Assembly: GCA_020631735.1 (NCBI GenBank)
Contig: CM036199.1
Location: 15,282,834-15,346,833, forward strand
DNA: 64,000 bases
Source of the DNA: Saccharum officinarum
Taxonomy: Eukaryota; Streptophyta; Magnoliopsida; Poales; Poaceae
Reading direction: 5' to 3'
Below the pieces are notes generated by a model. The model saw nothing but the letters and a program-made list of their open reading frames with translations, did not search any database and was not told the origin of the DNA. How positions within the stretch are numbered: position 1 is the first letter of the stretch; each line of letters begins with the position of its first letter. A program made the translations under genes and the position numbers. Below, piece after piece: positions 44,189 through 54,670 of this stretch.

Positions 44189-47100
44189 GTAGAACCGCCC
44201 AATTATACGAGATTAAGTAGGAAAATCATCCAACGGAAGGACAATTTAACAAACTTAAGCCGTATAACCGGTAGTCCCGTGAAATCTCGACGGATTTCAA
44301 ACCATTTCACATAACAGCCAAGATCGTACTAAGTTTAGCGGTCACCATCATAAGTTACATAAAATGTTCGCGGCATAAATACATCGGAGTTTAAACATAG
44401 TTATTACAAACCAGGTTCGAATAAAAGTAGCGGAAGCGGTAGTTCAAATCACGCACACACACAACATTTTGAAATAAAGTGCCAGCTTGTGATCATCTCC
44501 AGCAAAAGCATCAGACGAGAAGTAGCGAATGACCATTGCCCATGGTCCTAAGCTTCGCCCATCGCAGGATAGAGGCAGTTGATACAGTAGCCGTAATACA
44601 TCTGCCCATCTGCAACAAGTGGGAACAAAGCCCTGAGTACGAGAAGGTACTCAGCTAGACTTACCCGTCATAACCAGAAATAAAAGACACAAAGGATCAT
44701 GATAGGCTTGTCTGGTGGGGTAGCTGACTCATTTGCAAAAAGACATTTTTAGCATTTAGGAAACCTTTACAAAAACTTGCAGTCAAGTTAATCTTTATTA
44801 ACCTGTCAACTACATTTGCACCTGTACTAAAGTAACATGTAATTAAACAGGTAATGATACCAATGATCATTAACAACTTCTATTATGTCATATTTCATAT
44901 AACTGTCCAAGTGTTCCATCAATATTACTACGATGAAGTAGCTCAAGTCAAGTGTTCACTATCCAGTGAACGATGGCGATTCGAATCGATTATTAACCAG
45001 CTGGTAAGTTATTCCTCACACAAACCTCACTCACCCGCTAAAGTGAGGTGTTGGTCACCGAGTCAACCATTCAGGTAAAGTCGCGAGCTTGCCAGGAACC
45101 ACTTGTACCCGGGGGCCGCCGACTGCTCTTTGGCCTTATCATCGCGCCCCCGTATCCTGCCACTACTGCTCCGGTACAGTGCGTTGCGGGCAATTCACTC
45201 GGCCCGAATAATCTCCCAGTTTCGCGGTCGGAGGTACTTTATCCGGCCAGCTAAATGTGAGGCATGCGTTCAACATGACCCGAGGGACAACAACGGACGG
45301 TCCTTAATCGACACAGACGGAAAACACAGTCCGAAACCCTGCAAGTTTCCGCCCGGTCTCAAATTCATTTCACACTTAGTTATACCAGATTTCATAGTCA
45401 TCCAAGCAGATCCAAGTACCACCTATAGCTCGCAGGTGACAGGAAATCACCGACTTCTACCGGTCTAAGCAAGCTAAGCATTGACTCGACTGCGGATACC
45501 AGGGTAACAAGGATATAGTATAACAAAGGTAAGCAAGGTATAATGCAGCAACGTTTGCAAACAACTCCTAAACGTAATGCATCAAATTAAGTAAAGTTAA
45601 TAATAAATTATTTGCAAACCGGAGAGAAATGCTCCGGGGCTTGCCTCTCTCAAAAGAGCTCGGACGGTGGTCGGGGCACTCTGGAGCTCTTCACCGACCT
45701 CCTCTTCGGCTTCTGTCACCTCCTGCTGCTGCTGCACCTCGAGCTGCTCCTCTGGCTCCTCGGGTACGACTGGTTCTCGGTTTGCGATCCTGTATGATGC
45801 AATGCGCGTAAGTGATTATGCAAACGTGCATCGAAGGAGATGAATGCAATGAATATGTTGAAATGCAAGGTAGTCAACATCATCCAAGAAACTATACACT
45901 ACAAGCACATGTCATCTACTGCATTCTCTTCTACTACTATTATGTTAAGTTAACATATCTTATGAAATGCTTCAAAGATACACCAAAGCTTTATTAATTT
46001 CTTAATCACACTTAAAGCAACACTTAAGCAACACTTACTTAAACTAAATAATAATAGGTTTGAATAGCAACATATATTTCTGATGCTCCTAAAAATCTAA
46101 GAAAATTACAGTAGCATAATACTACCCTAAACAGACTACCATAAAAATTTCATGACATTTGGATAAGTAAACTATCCTGTACAAAAATGACAAGCTATAG
46201 CATAAAAATGAGCATGAAATTACTTTGTACTATGAAAAGTGTCAAACAACAGAATTAATATTTTTCCTAGGTTCTTCATAGCATATAATGACTGTACAAA
46301 AATTATCTCATGCATGTTTTATACAAAATTTGCTCTCTAGCAAAAATAACAAAAATCAGCCATTAAAGGTACTTGAACTACTTCTCCAAAGTTTTCCACA
46401 GCACATGCATGAAACATATTTTTCCTAAGAATTACATGATATAAGAAGATTAACAAACTTGAAATCATATTTTTCTGATACATATAGGATTTACTAACCA
46501 TTTTACAAGATATCAGCAATATCAAGAATTAATTAAAGCTCTACAGAAAAGTATCCCAAAAATGACATGCAATATTTTTATATTGTAGATCTGGTTCCAA
46601 TGAGTCCATAGAAATTTATTTCATAATTTTTGGAGCTCAAATGAATACAAAAACATTTTTCCACAATATTTTTCATCATGAATAATAAAAGAAAACAGAA
46701 AATGATTTTTATTATTGAAACTAGGCCGGCCCGTGGAAATAAACCGGCCCGCAGCCGTTTTCGGCCTGAGTCACGCGCGCGGGGGAAAGAGCGAGCAGGC
46801 CCGCTCGGAGGCGCGACCCACAGGGCGTGGCCCAGTGACGACCGACGGGGGGAGACAGGGCGTCCTCGTCGGCGTTCGGAGCCGCGACGGCGTGGCGGTG
46901 GCCGACGGCCAACGGCCATCTCCGGCCATGACCCGTCCAGCGAGCGCGCACACAGTGTTCGCGAGGAGGTAGCGAACTCGAGAGAGAAGCTCAGGGGGAT
47001 GGAGAGGGAGCGAGGAAGACGGTGGGCGGAGCACGAGCTCGGCGGCCCCGTCGTGGTGGCACGGCGGGAAGAGCTCGATTGAGCCTTACCGGAGACGAAC

Positions 47101-48033
47101 AAGGCAAACGGAGGTCCGTTCGGAGGAGAGGAGAAGGTGGCAGAGCTTCGTGTACGACCAATCGAACGGTGGTGGTCCACCGGTGTCGGAACACGGCGGT
47201 GAAGGCGAGGATGGCGGTGGTGAGCGGCGCTCCCGCTCGGTTTCTCCGGAGGAAGGGAAAGAGGGAGCGAGCGAGTGGTGAGTGGGATGGAGACCGGACG
47301 TGCGCGGAGATTTGAGGCAGAGCGCACGTGGGGTCCACGGGCGGCCACGCGGGGGCGTCGCCGGCATGCGGCCGCCACGCGGCGGGCGCGTTCTGCCGCG
47401 GCGGACAGCGAGGCGCGGGCGAGCGGGAAGAGGAGGAGGAGGCCGAGCGGACGCGGGCCGGGCCGAGGCGGGGCGCGCGCGCGCGCGGGAGTGGCGCGGG
47501 CCGTTTCCGGTCGCGGGCCGAAACCGGGGCGGCGGCCTGCTAAAGAGAAAAACCCTTTTTTCATTTATATTTTCAAGAAATTTTAAACGCTAGTTTTCAA
47601 ATGTCATTTTGAGCAAGAAAAGACATTTTCTAGAAATGACCCAAAAATAAAAGTTGCTTAGAATTTAATTCTCTACAACTTTGATTAAGGGGCCAACTAA
47701 AAATTCTCAGCAGATTTTGATTTTTAGAATAAAAGCTAATTTAGGGAGGATTTTTGAATATTTTCAAATAACATTTTAAAACAAATCTTTGACAAAACTT
47801 TGAGTGATTTAGTGGCTTCAAAAATTTCACCTATAATTCTAAGTGATATAAAATTTATAGTTGCACAAATTTGATGAATGTCATTAGCACATTATCACAA
47901 CATGTTATGCAATACTAGTTTCCACACTTTTATTTTACTTAAGGTACACCCTAAGCACATATGATTATGAATGATATGAAATGTCATGCTTATGATTGCA
48001 ATGCAAATGCTTGCGTAACACCGGAGTGTTACA
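44189..48033 (-). repeat. 3' LTR of the Tekay-type element
   Basis: In minus sense begins TGTAACACTCCGGTGTTACG at 48033. The far end is cut by the gap. It aligns with 54671-58542 throughout. Many single-base indels relative to the partner are concentrated between 44189 and 45800. The GC-rich middle (46720-47540) gives long chance open frames. Confidence 0.92.
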
Positions 48034-48047
48034 ACCCTCCCCCCTTA
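48034..48047 (-). other. Polypurine tract
   Basis: In minus sense AAGGGGGGAGGGT directly precedes the 3' LTR. The nested relative has AAGGGGGAGGG in the same place. Confidence 0.85.
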
Positions 48048-48109
48048 TAAAAATCTCGTCCCGAGATTTGGGTTACGAACCATTTATTATAAAAATCTTC
48101 GTATGCTTT

Positions 48110-51100
48110 TTATAGGTATTCACCCGTTTCCCAAGATGCATCTCTCTCATCATGATGACTCCATTGTATCTTATATGTTTTCACCACACTGTTTCGAGTA
48201 GCCCTTTCTTTGGAATCCAAAACTCGAATTGGCTGCTGATGATACACCAGATCTGACTTAAGTTTTATGCCTCGAGGTTCAATTATTTCCTCTGAAACGC
48301 GCAAACATTTCTTGAGATGTGATACGTGAAAAACTGGGAATATAGCACCCATTGATTCTGGTAATTCTAATTTGTAAGCCACTGGACCCTTCCTTTCCAA
48401 GATTTTGTAGGGTCCTACAAATCTAGCGGCAAGCTTTCTGCGTATTCCAAACCGCTTCTTCTTCATTGGCGTGACTTTTAGATAAACATAGTCACCAACT
48501 TCGAACACAAGTGGTCTCCTTCTCTTATCCGCATAACTTTTCTGACGTGACTGAGCTGCTCTCATATTTTGCTGAATGATATGAACTTTCTTTTCAGCTT
48601 CTTCCACGAAATCAATACCATAATACCTTCTTTCCCCTGGCTCAATCCAGTTTAAAGGTGTTCTACACTTTCGTCCATACAGAGCCTCAAAAGGTGCCAT
48701 TTTGATACTTTCTTGATAGCTATTATTATACGCGAATTCTGCTAAAGGTAACCACGACTCCCATGAACCTCTGGAAGACAACACACAAGCTCTTAACATA
48801 TCCTCTAAAACAGCATTAACTCTTTCAGTCTGACCATCTGTTTGAGGATGATAGACAGTGCTACGAATCAAACTAGTTCCCAAACCTTTGTGCAAATGCT
48901 CCCAAAAGTGAGCAGTGAACTGTGACCCTCTGTCAGACACGATAGTCTTCGGTATGCCATGCAATCTAACAATCTTCGCAATATACTTCTCGGCATATTG
49001 AGGTGGTCTATAATCCGTCTTGACAGGCAAAAAGTGGGCTGTCTTGGTAAGACGATCCACGATTACCCAAATCGAATCATGACCTTTCTGAGTAGTGGGC
49101 AAACCTGTGATGAAATCCATACTTATATCATTCCACTTCCAACTAGGTACTGACAAAGGTTGCAACAATCTAGCAGGTTTCATGTGAATAGCTTTCACTT
49201 GACAACATGTGTCACATCTGGCTACATAAGCTGCAATTTCCTTCTTCATCTTTGTCCACCAATAGCAAGGTCTTAGTTCTTGATACATTTTACTACTGCC
49301 AGGATGAATGGACAACTTAGAGTGATGAGCTTCGTCCATAATTTTATTCTTAAGCTCTCTATCCTTTGGAATAACAAGACGGTTGTCGAACCACAACACG
49401 TCCTGCTCGTCCACTCTGAAGTGTTTTGAAGGTTCTTCTTTAATTTTCTTTTTGATGTGGAATATCCCTTTGTCTGCTTTCTGACCTTCTATTATCTTAC
49501 TCTCCAAGGTGCAACTGATCTGAATACTATGTAACACGGCAGGATGCATTAGATCAAAACCATCTTCGAGCAAAGGTTGCATATTCAGACAATGCGACTT
49601 TCTACTCAAAGCATCGGCTACCACATTGGCTTTCCCAGGGTGATACTGTACATTCAAGTTGTAATCTTTAATTAGTTCTAACCATCTCCGCTGTCTCATG
49701 TTCAATTCTGGTTGGGTGAAAATATACTTGAGACTCTTGTGATCGGTGAAAATATTGCACACATTACCAAGTAAATAGTGTCTCCAAATCTTTAAGGCAT
49801 GCACTACGGCGGCAAGCTCAAGATTATGTGTCAGATAATTGATTTCATGTTTTCTCAACTGACGGGAGGCATAAGCAATGACTCTTCCTTCTTGCATCAG
49901 AACACAGCCTAATCCTGTTTTTGATGCGTCACAGAACACATCAAAAGGTTTCTCGATGTCTGGCTGTGCAAGAACTGGAGCTATGGTCAACAGTTTTCGC
50001 AAGGTGTGGAAAACTGTCTCACACTCCTCTGTCCACACAAACTTATGATCTTTCTGTAACAGACTTGTCATCGGCTTGGCAATCTTCAAGAAGTCTGGGA
50101 TAAAGCGGCGATAGTAACCAGCTAACCCTAGGAAACTCCTGACTTCTGGCACTGTGGTTGGAGTTTTCCAATCCATAACCTCTTGTACTTTACTCGGATC
50201 TACTGAAACTCCATTCTCAGATAGAATATGACCAAGAAAAGGAACTTTCTTCAACCAAAATTCACATTTGCTGAACTTAGCATACAACTTATGATCTCTC
50301 AGTCTGGTCAAGACAATTCTCAGATGCTCTTTATGATCTTTCTCATTCTCAGAGTATACTAGAATGTCATCAATGAAGACAACTACAAACTTGTCCAACT
50401 CTGGTATGAAAACCGTATTCATCAGATACATAAAATATGCAGGAGCATTTGTTAAGCCAAAAGACATAACAAGATACTCGTACAACCCGTATCTGGTAGA
50501 AAAGGCGGTTTTCGGGACATCTTGTGGCCTGATCTTTATCTGATGATACCCTGATCTTAGGTCTATCTTAGAGAACACTCTAGCTTTAGTCAACTGATCA
50601 AACAAAACGTCGATATGAGGCAAAGGATATTTATTCTTGATAGTTACAGCATTAAGAGGTCGATAATCCACATTCTCAGAGTACTCTCTTTCTTTTTCTT
50701 CACGAACAAGGCAGGACATCCCCATTCAGACTTACTTGGTCGGATAAACCCTTTCTTTAACAGTTCTTCCAGTTGCTTCTTCAGCTCAGCTAACTCATCC
50801 GGAGGCATCCGATAGGGTCTCCTCGAAATAGGAGCTGTCCCGGGGATCAACTCGATTCCAAACTCAACATCTCTATCAGGAGGAAGGCCAGATAACTCAT
50901 CTGGAAACACATCCGGGAACTCACACACTACCGGGATCTGATGGATAGGAACAACTTCCATGGCACAGGTCACACTCACAAGGTCTGTTCTTTTGGGCAA
51001 TGGTACCCGAAAAGTACCCTCTCCCTGGGGATCCTTAAGGGTAAGCAACCGACTGCTTGTATCTATGACTGCCCCCCAGTTCTTCATCCAGTTCATCCCT

Positions 51101-51144
51101 ATTATTACATCCAAAACTAGTCCAGGCATAACTATCAGGTTCAC
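48110..51144 (-). pseudogene. Chromovirus pol: RT, RNase H, integrase, partial chromodomain
   Basis: 51144-50644 continues the gag frame with the end of protease and the start of RT (F-P-D-V-F-P-D-E-L). Near 50670 the frame shifts, consistent with a loss of four bases in a TG run within the conserved V-D-Y-R-P-L region. The next frame (to 48110) is open for about 860 codons. It contains F-I-D-D (near 50370), the RNase H F-C-D-A-S and T-D-H-K-S-L motifs, the zinc pair C-D-T-C-C, then D in S-M-D-F-I, D in V-S-D-R-G-S-Q-F and E in G-Q-T-E-R-V-N. It ends at A-S-W-E-T-G-E-Y-L, so the last chromodomain helix is missing. Apart from the shift this is well preserved. Confidence 0.88.
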
Positions 51145-52554
51145 TCAGAACTTCCGACTACCAAACTCAAGGGTTGTCCCTCTAACCATCTTATTGGTTA
51201 ACACATCAGCCCCGGCTGAACTTATACGATAACCATAACTCAATTCTGTGCATAGTTGTTCATGCTTCCGTGCAAATGCTTGACTCATAAAAGAATGCGA
51301 GGATCCAGAATCAAATAGAACAACTGCAGGGTGATGGTTAACAAGAAACTTACCGGCAGTTACAGGCTCTCCCTTAGGAATCTCATCAACGGTGGTATGA
51401 TGTACACGTGCAGTGTAAGTCTGTTGCTTCTTTTTAGGCGGATAAGGGCAGAACTTTAAAAAGTGGCCTGGCTGACCATAATTGTAGCAAGGCCCCTTCA
51501 CTGTACCAGCAGATCCTATAGCTCCCTTGGAGTTGTTCTGTTCTGCAGCTGCGGTGATCTTTGCTAGCGGCACGACCATCTTGTACGGCTTCTGTGGTCT
51601 CCTGTAGTTCTGGGTTTTATGCTGTGGCAGCCGGAACCTTGCACCAGGTGCGGACGGACGATAAGAAAGACGGTTTGCAGTGACAACTCTGGACTGGGAT
51701 GGTCCTGACTCAAACACCCTCTTGCGATTCTTGGATGCAGTGTAGGCGTTGTTGTTCTTTTCTTGTTTCAAACAATCACTAACAAAGTCATTGAACCTGG
51801 TGCGGGTATTGGTACCCACATGCTTCATCATCTTCAGACTTAACCCTCTCTTAAAATTAGCAATTCTCTTTGCATCTGTATTGACCATGTCTGGAGCATA
51901 GCGGCACAAGCTATTAAAGGCATGCAGATACTGTGTTACAGTCTTGGTACCTTGATTTAAGGCTAAGAACTCTCCGAGCTTCATCTCAACCAACCCTGGG
52001 GGAATATAAACTCCCCTAAACGCTTTAGTGAATTCTCTCCAAGTAATCTGGGCATTGGGAGGAAAGGTGGTGCGGTGATGCTTCCACCACATTCCTGCCG
52101 GTCCCTGTAACTGATGTGCAGCATATTCTGTCTTCAAAACTTCTGTCAGTCTCAACACACGGAACTTATCTTCCATAGTGTTGATCCATTCTTCAGCGTC
52201 GAGTGGCTCTGCTGCTTCCTTGAAAACTGGCAGCCTGGTGTCCATGAAATCCTTGAAATTGCTGTACTGGTTCACCCCATGGCCACCACCTTGATTATTT
52301 CCTCTTTGAACATTTTCAGCGATGGTACGTAGAAAATCTTCCATATTCCTTTGTGACTACTCGGCGTTGCGCTGGCTTCCAAGGAACTGTGCGAAGAAAA
52401 CCTCTGCAGTGAGCGGTGGAGGAGGGGGCAATTGTGGCTCTAGCTGTGGCTCCTGGTGGTTGACGTTGTTTGCACCACCCCCACCAGCCCCTGCACCGTT
52501 GCCACCAGTTTCAGCGGCCTCATACGTGGCACGATGAGTGTTTGCCATCTGCAT
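51145..52554 (-). pseudogene. Chromovirus gag and protease
   Basis: From 52554 (or ATG at 52548) the frame has a Gly/Asn/Pro-rich start, a TAG at 52357-52359, then the gag core (W-W-K-H-H, F-R-G-V-Y-I-P, F-L-A-L-N-Q-G). The zinc knuckle near 51480 reads C-Y-N-Y-G-Q-P-G-H with the second Cys changed to Tyr, and protease has V-L-F-D-S-G-S-S-H-S-F. It ends at a TGA (51145-51147); the same frame continues beyond it. Both stops are consistent with single C-to-T changes. Fused gag-protease without frame change is normal in plant Gypsy elements. Confidence 0.87.
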
Positions 52555-52905
52555 ATTTCAGCAACAAGCAATAATTGAGCGAAGTGGTAGTAATTATATT
52601 CGAATGAACAATCATGCCATACTGAATTTATTGGAGAGAACAAGTCATGCAATAAAACAGAGGCACAATAATCACATTCCAATTAAAACAACATCACTAA
52701 TCAAATTACTTCGAATGCAACATCGTGTTCCATACAACCACGTTGCCAGCATACATACACTGGACTTTTATGCGTTCAAGCATCACATACACAACCAAGA
52801 TCCAAAAGATCGTCAGTCTCAAGATCGAAGAGGATACAACACGATACATGGAAACCAAAAGAAGGCCATCGCGACAGAGCCTATCACTAACGCAAGGCAA
52901 CTAGC

Positions 52906-53880
52906 CTACTCCTCGGGGCCGTCGTCGAGGTCGGAGGCGTCACCATCGCTGCCATCAGTAGCGGCGTCGTCGTCGACGTCCATCTGGGCGGCGTCCGGAG
53001 GAGCATACGGGCCCATCCCGTTGTAGAGGGCATGAAACTCTTCATGCAAGTTGGCATTATACCCTTCTAGCTCCTCGACTCTCTGCCTCAGAAGGTCCCT
53101 CTCGTTCCAGGCTTCATTCCTTTCCTGCACTAGCTGTCCCATCATGCGGTCTGCATTTCTGTTGGCCTGAGTCAACGTCTGTACCCGCTGCATAGCACTC
53201 TCACCTCTCTCGAGAGCCCGATCTCGCTGCAAGCTCATGTCGGCCAACTGCTCCTGCAAGCTAGCTATAGCACGTGCTTGCTTCTTCTTCTGCTTCCTTG
53301 CTTCAAGCCGGTCATTGCCACGCAGACCAGTCAAGGTCCAATAGGTACTCTCAAGACCCTGGTATGCTTTGATGGCTGCATACATGGCACTCATTGTGTG
53401 GTTGTCGCTAGCCCGTCCTTCACTTGGGCCTCTAACCAGGGTACTTCCTTGCGGTTGCACCCAAATGGCATCACGAGGATCATCTCTCAGGAAAGTACTG
53501 GCCAAAGCTGCTGCCAACTCATTAGGAAACCTGCTCATTATGTCTCGGATGACGCGAAAGGCTACGCCCTCTGCACCCTCAACTAGAGTGCGTCCTTCAA
53601 ACTCCAAATGCCAACCATCCCATTCTAGCGCATCACCAAGAGCAGGGACGGTGATTTCCACTACCGCAAGTCCATCCTCAGCTAATTGGCTCTCACTCCA
53701 GGAGTACACCGGCTCTTGACCCTCTGGGTACCCCATATCATGGAGCACTCTCTAAAGCAAGGTGGGCATGCCAAACTCACTTACAAAAGTGTCCGTGCTG
53801 CGGCGCTCCCGCGGGGCCATCTAGTGACGGGGTGCTCTTCCGCCAGTGGACTTACGAGCAGTCTTCTTCGTGCGGGCCAT
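52906..53880 (-). pseudogene. Extra frame upstream of gag with a histone H3-like N-terminus
   Basis: From ATG at 53880 the first 19 codons read MARTKKTARKSTGGRAPRH, then TAG (53821-53823). Histone H3 begins with the same series except at mature positions 5, 14 and 18 (here K, R and H). The frame resumes at once, meets a second TAG near 53755, then stays open for 280 codons to 52906. That part has an unrecognised N-terminal domain (W-H-L-E-F-E-G-R, F-P-N-E-L-A-A-A-L-A), a coiled coil (about 53310-53030, Q/E/R heptads) and an acidic tail of Asp, Ser and Gly ending D-D-G-P-E-E. It sits between primer site and gag, on the coding strand of the element. The two stops make this copy a pseudogene. 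A role in chromatin binding is inferred from the tail only. Confidence 0.8.
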
Positions 53881-54670
53881 CTGTAGCACAAGTTTTTAAA
53901 TTACCCAGTGAGAACATATTTTAAGTGGATGTCACTTTTATCAAACTAGGATAATCCTTTTATAAGGGGAGGAACGCATGTTATGAATGAAATGCACAGG
54001 CAATATGATGCATGCGCGAGTCTTACGTTCTCACAAACTTAGAAAATAAAGACATCTAACGATGAATTCGGTGACATACAAACGATCTCTCATATATGTA
54101 ACTAATTCGATCTACACGATAAACGCTGTTATGTACCTGCAGAAAATTCATTTCAGCCCATTCCCCATGAATGCATGAAAGCAGTAAATCTACCTACACG
54201 CTCTACACAAATCCCCAGATGCGTGTACAACGGTAGTAACTACCCAAACACATCGTCCTATTGACGGCATCGCCTCAACGGACGGAACACCCACACATGC
54301 GACACTTTCATAAAAATATGTGTAAAACATGTAATTATTCTAGTATCATATAAGCACTCTCCCTAGATCGGCGGTGTATCCGATCCTGCTCTCACAGCTC
54401 ACACTTACCAAAGCGTAGAGGTAACTGTTCCATACATTACCACTCAATTAAGTGGCACTCATACAATAGCACGCCGTATGAGCAACGAAAGAGAAATATG
54501 GTGTAAGAACCCCAAGTTAGTACTTAAATAGCCACCTAGAGTCCTTAACTAGGCATACAGGATATGACCACTGGCACACCTTTAGCTTTAAAATCACACT
54601 TTTTAAACAGAATTTTGTTTTAAACACACTTATGAACAGTAATCACGCTAAACCATGCTCCGATGCCAGC
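53881..54670 (-). other. Untranslated leader and primer binding site of the Tekay-type element
   Basis: Minus-sense CTGGCATCGGAGCATGG (54653-54669) follows the 5' LTR and resembles the methionine-tRNA primer site. The remaining 0.8 kb is AT-rich and non-coding. CTACAG lies just before the ATG at 53880, so a spliced leader is possible. Confidence 0.65.

Noticed and set aside
46578..47564. Open frame of 328 codons inside the 3' LTR, with a 253-codon counterpart at 57080-57841
   Set aside because: It lies in the GC-rich LTR middle, where several frames on both strands are open. The two copies differ in length through small indels, and the translation is low-complexity Arg/Pro/Ser. It looks compositional.
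53738..53790. Possible intron in the chromovirus extra frame, from GTAAGTGAG to a pyrimidine tract ending TTTAG
   Set aside because: It would remove the second stop and keep the frame, but at about 33 bases it is too short for a plant intron.
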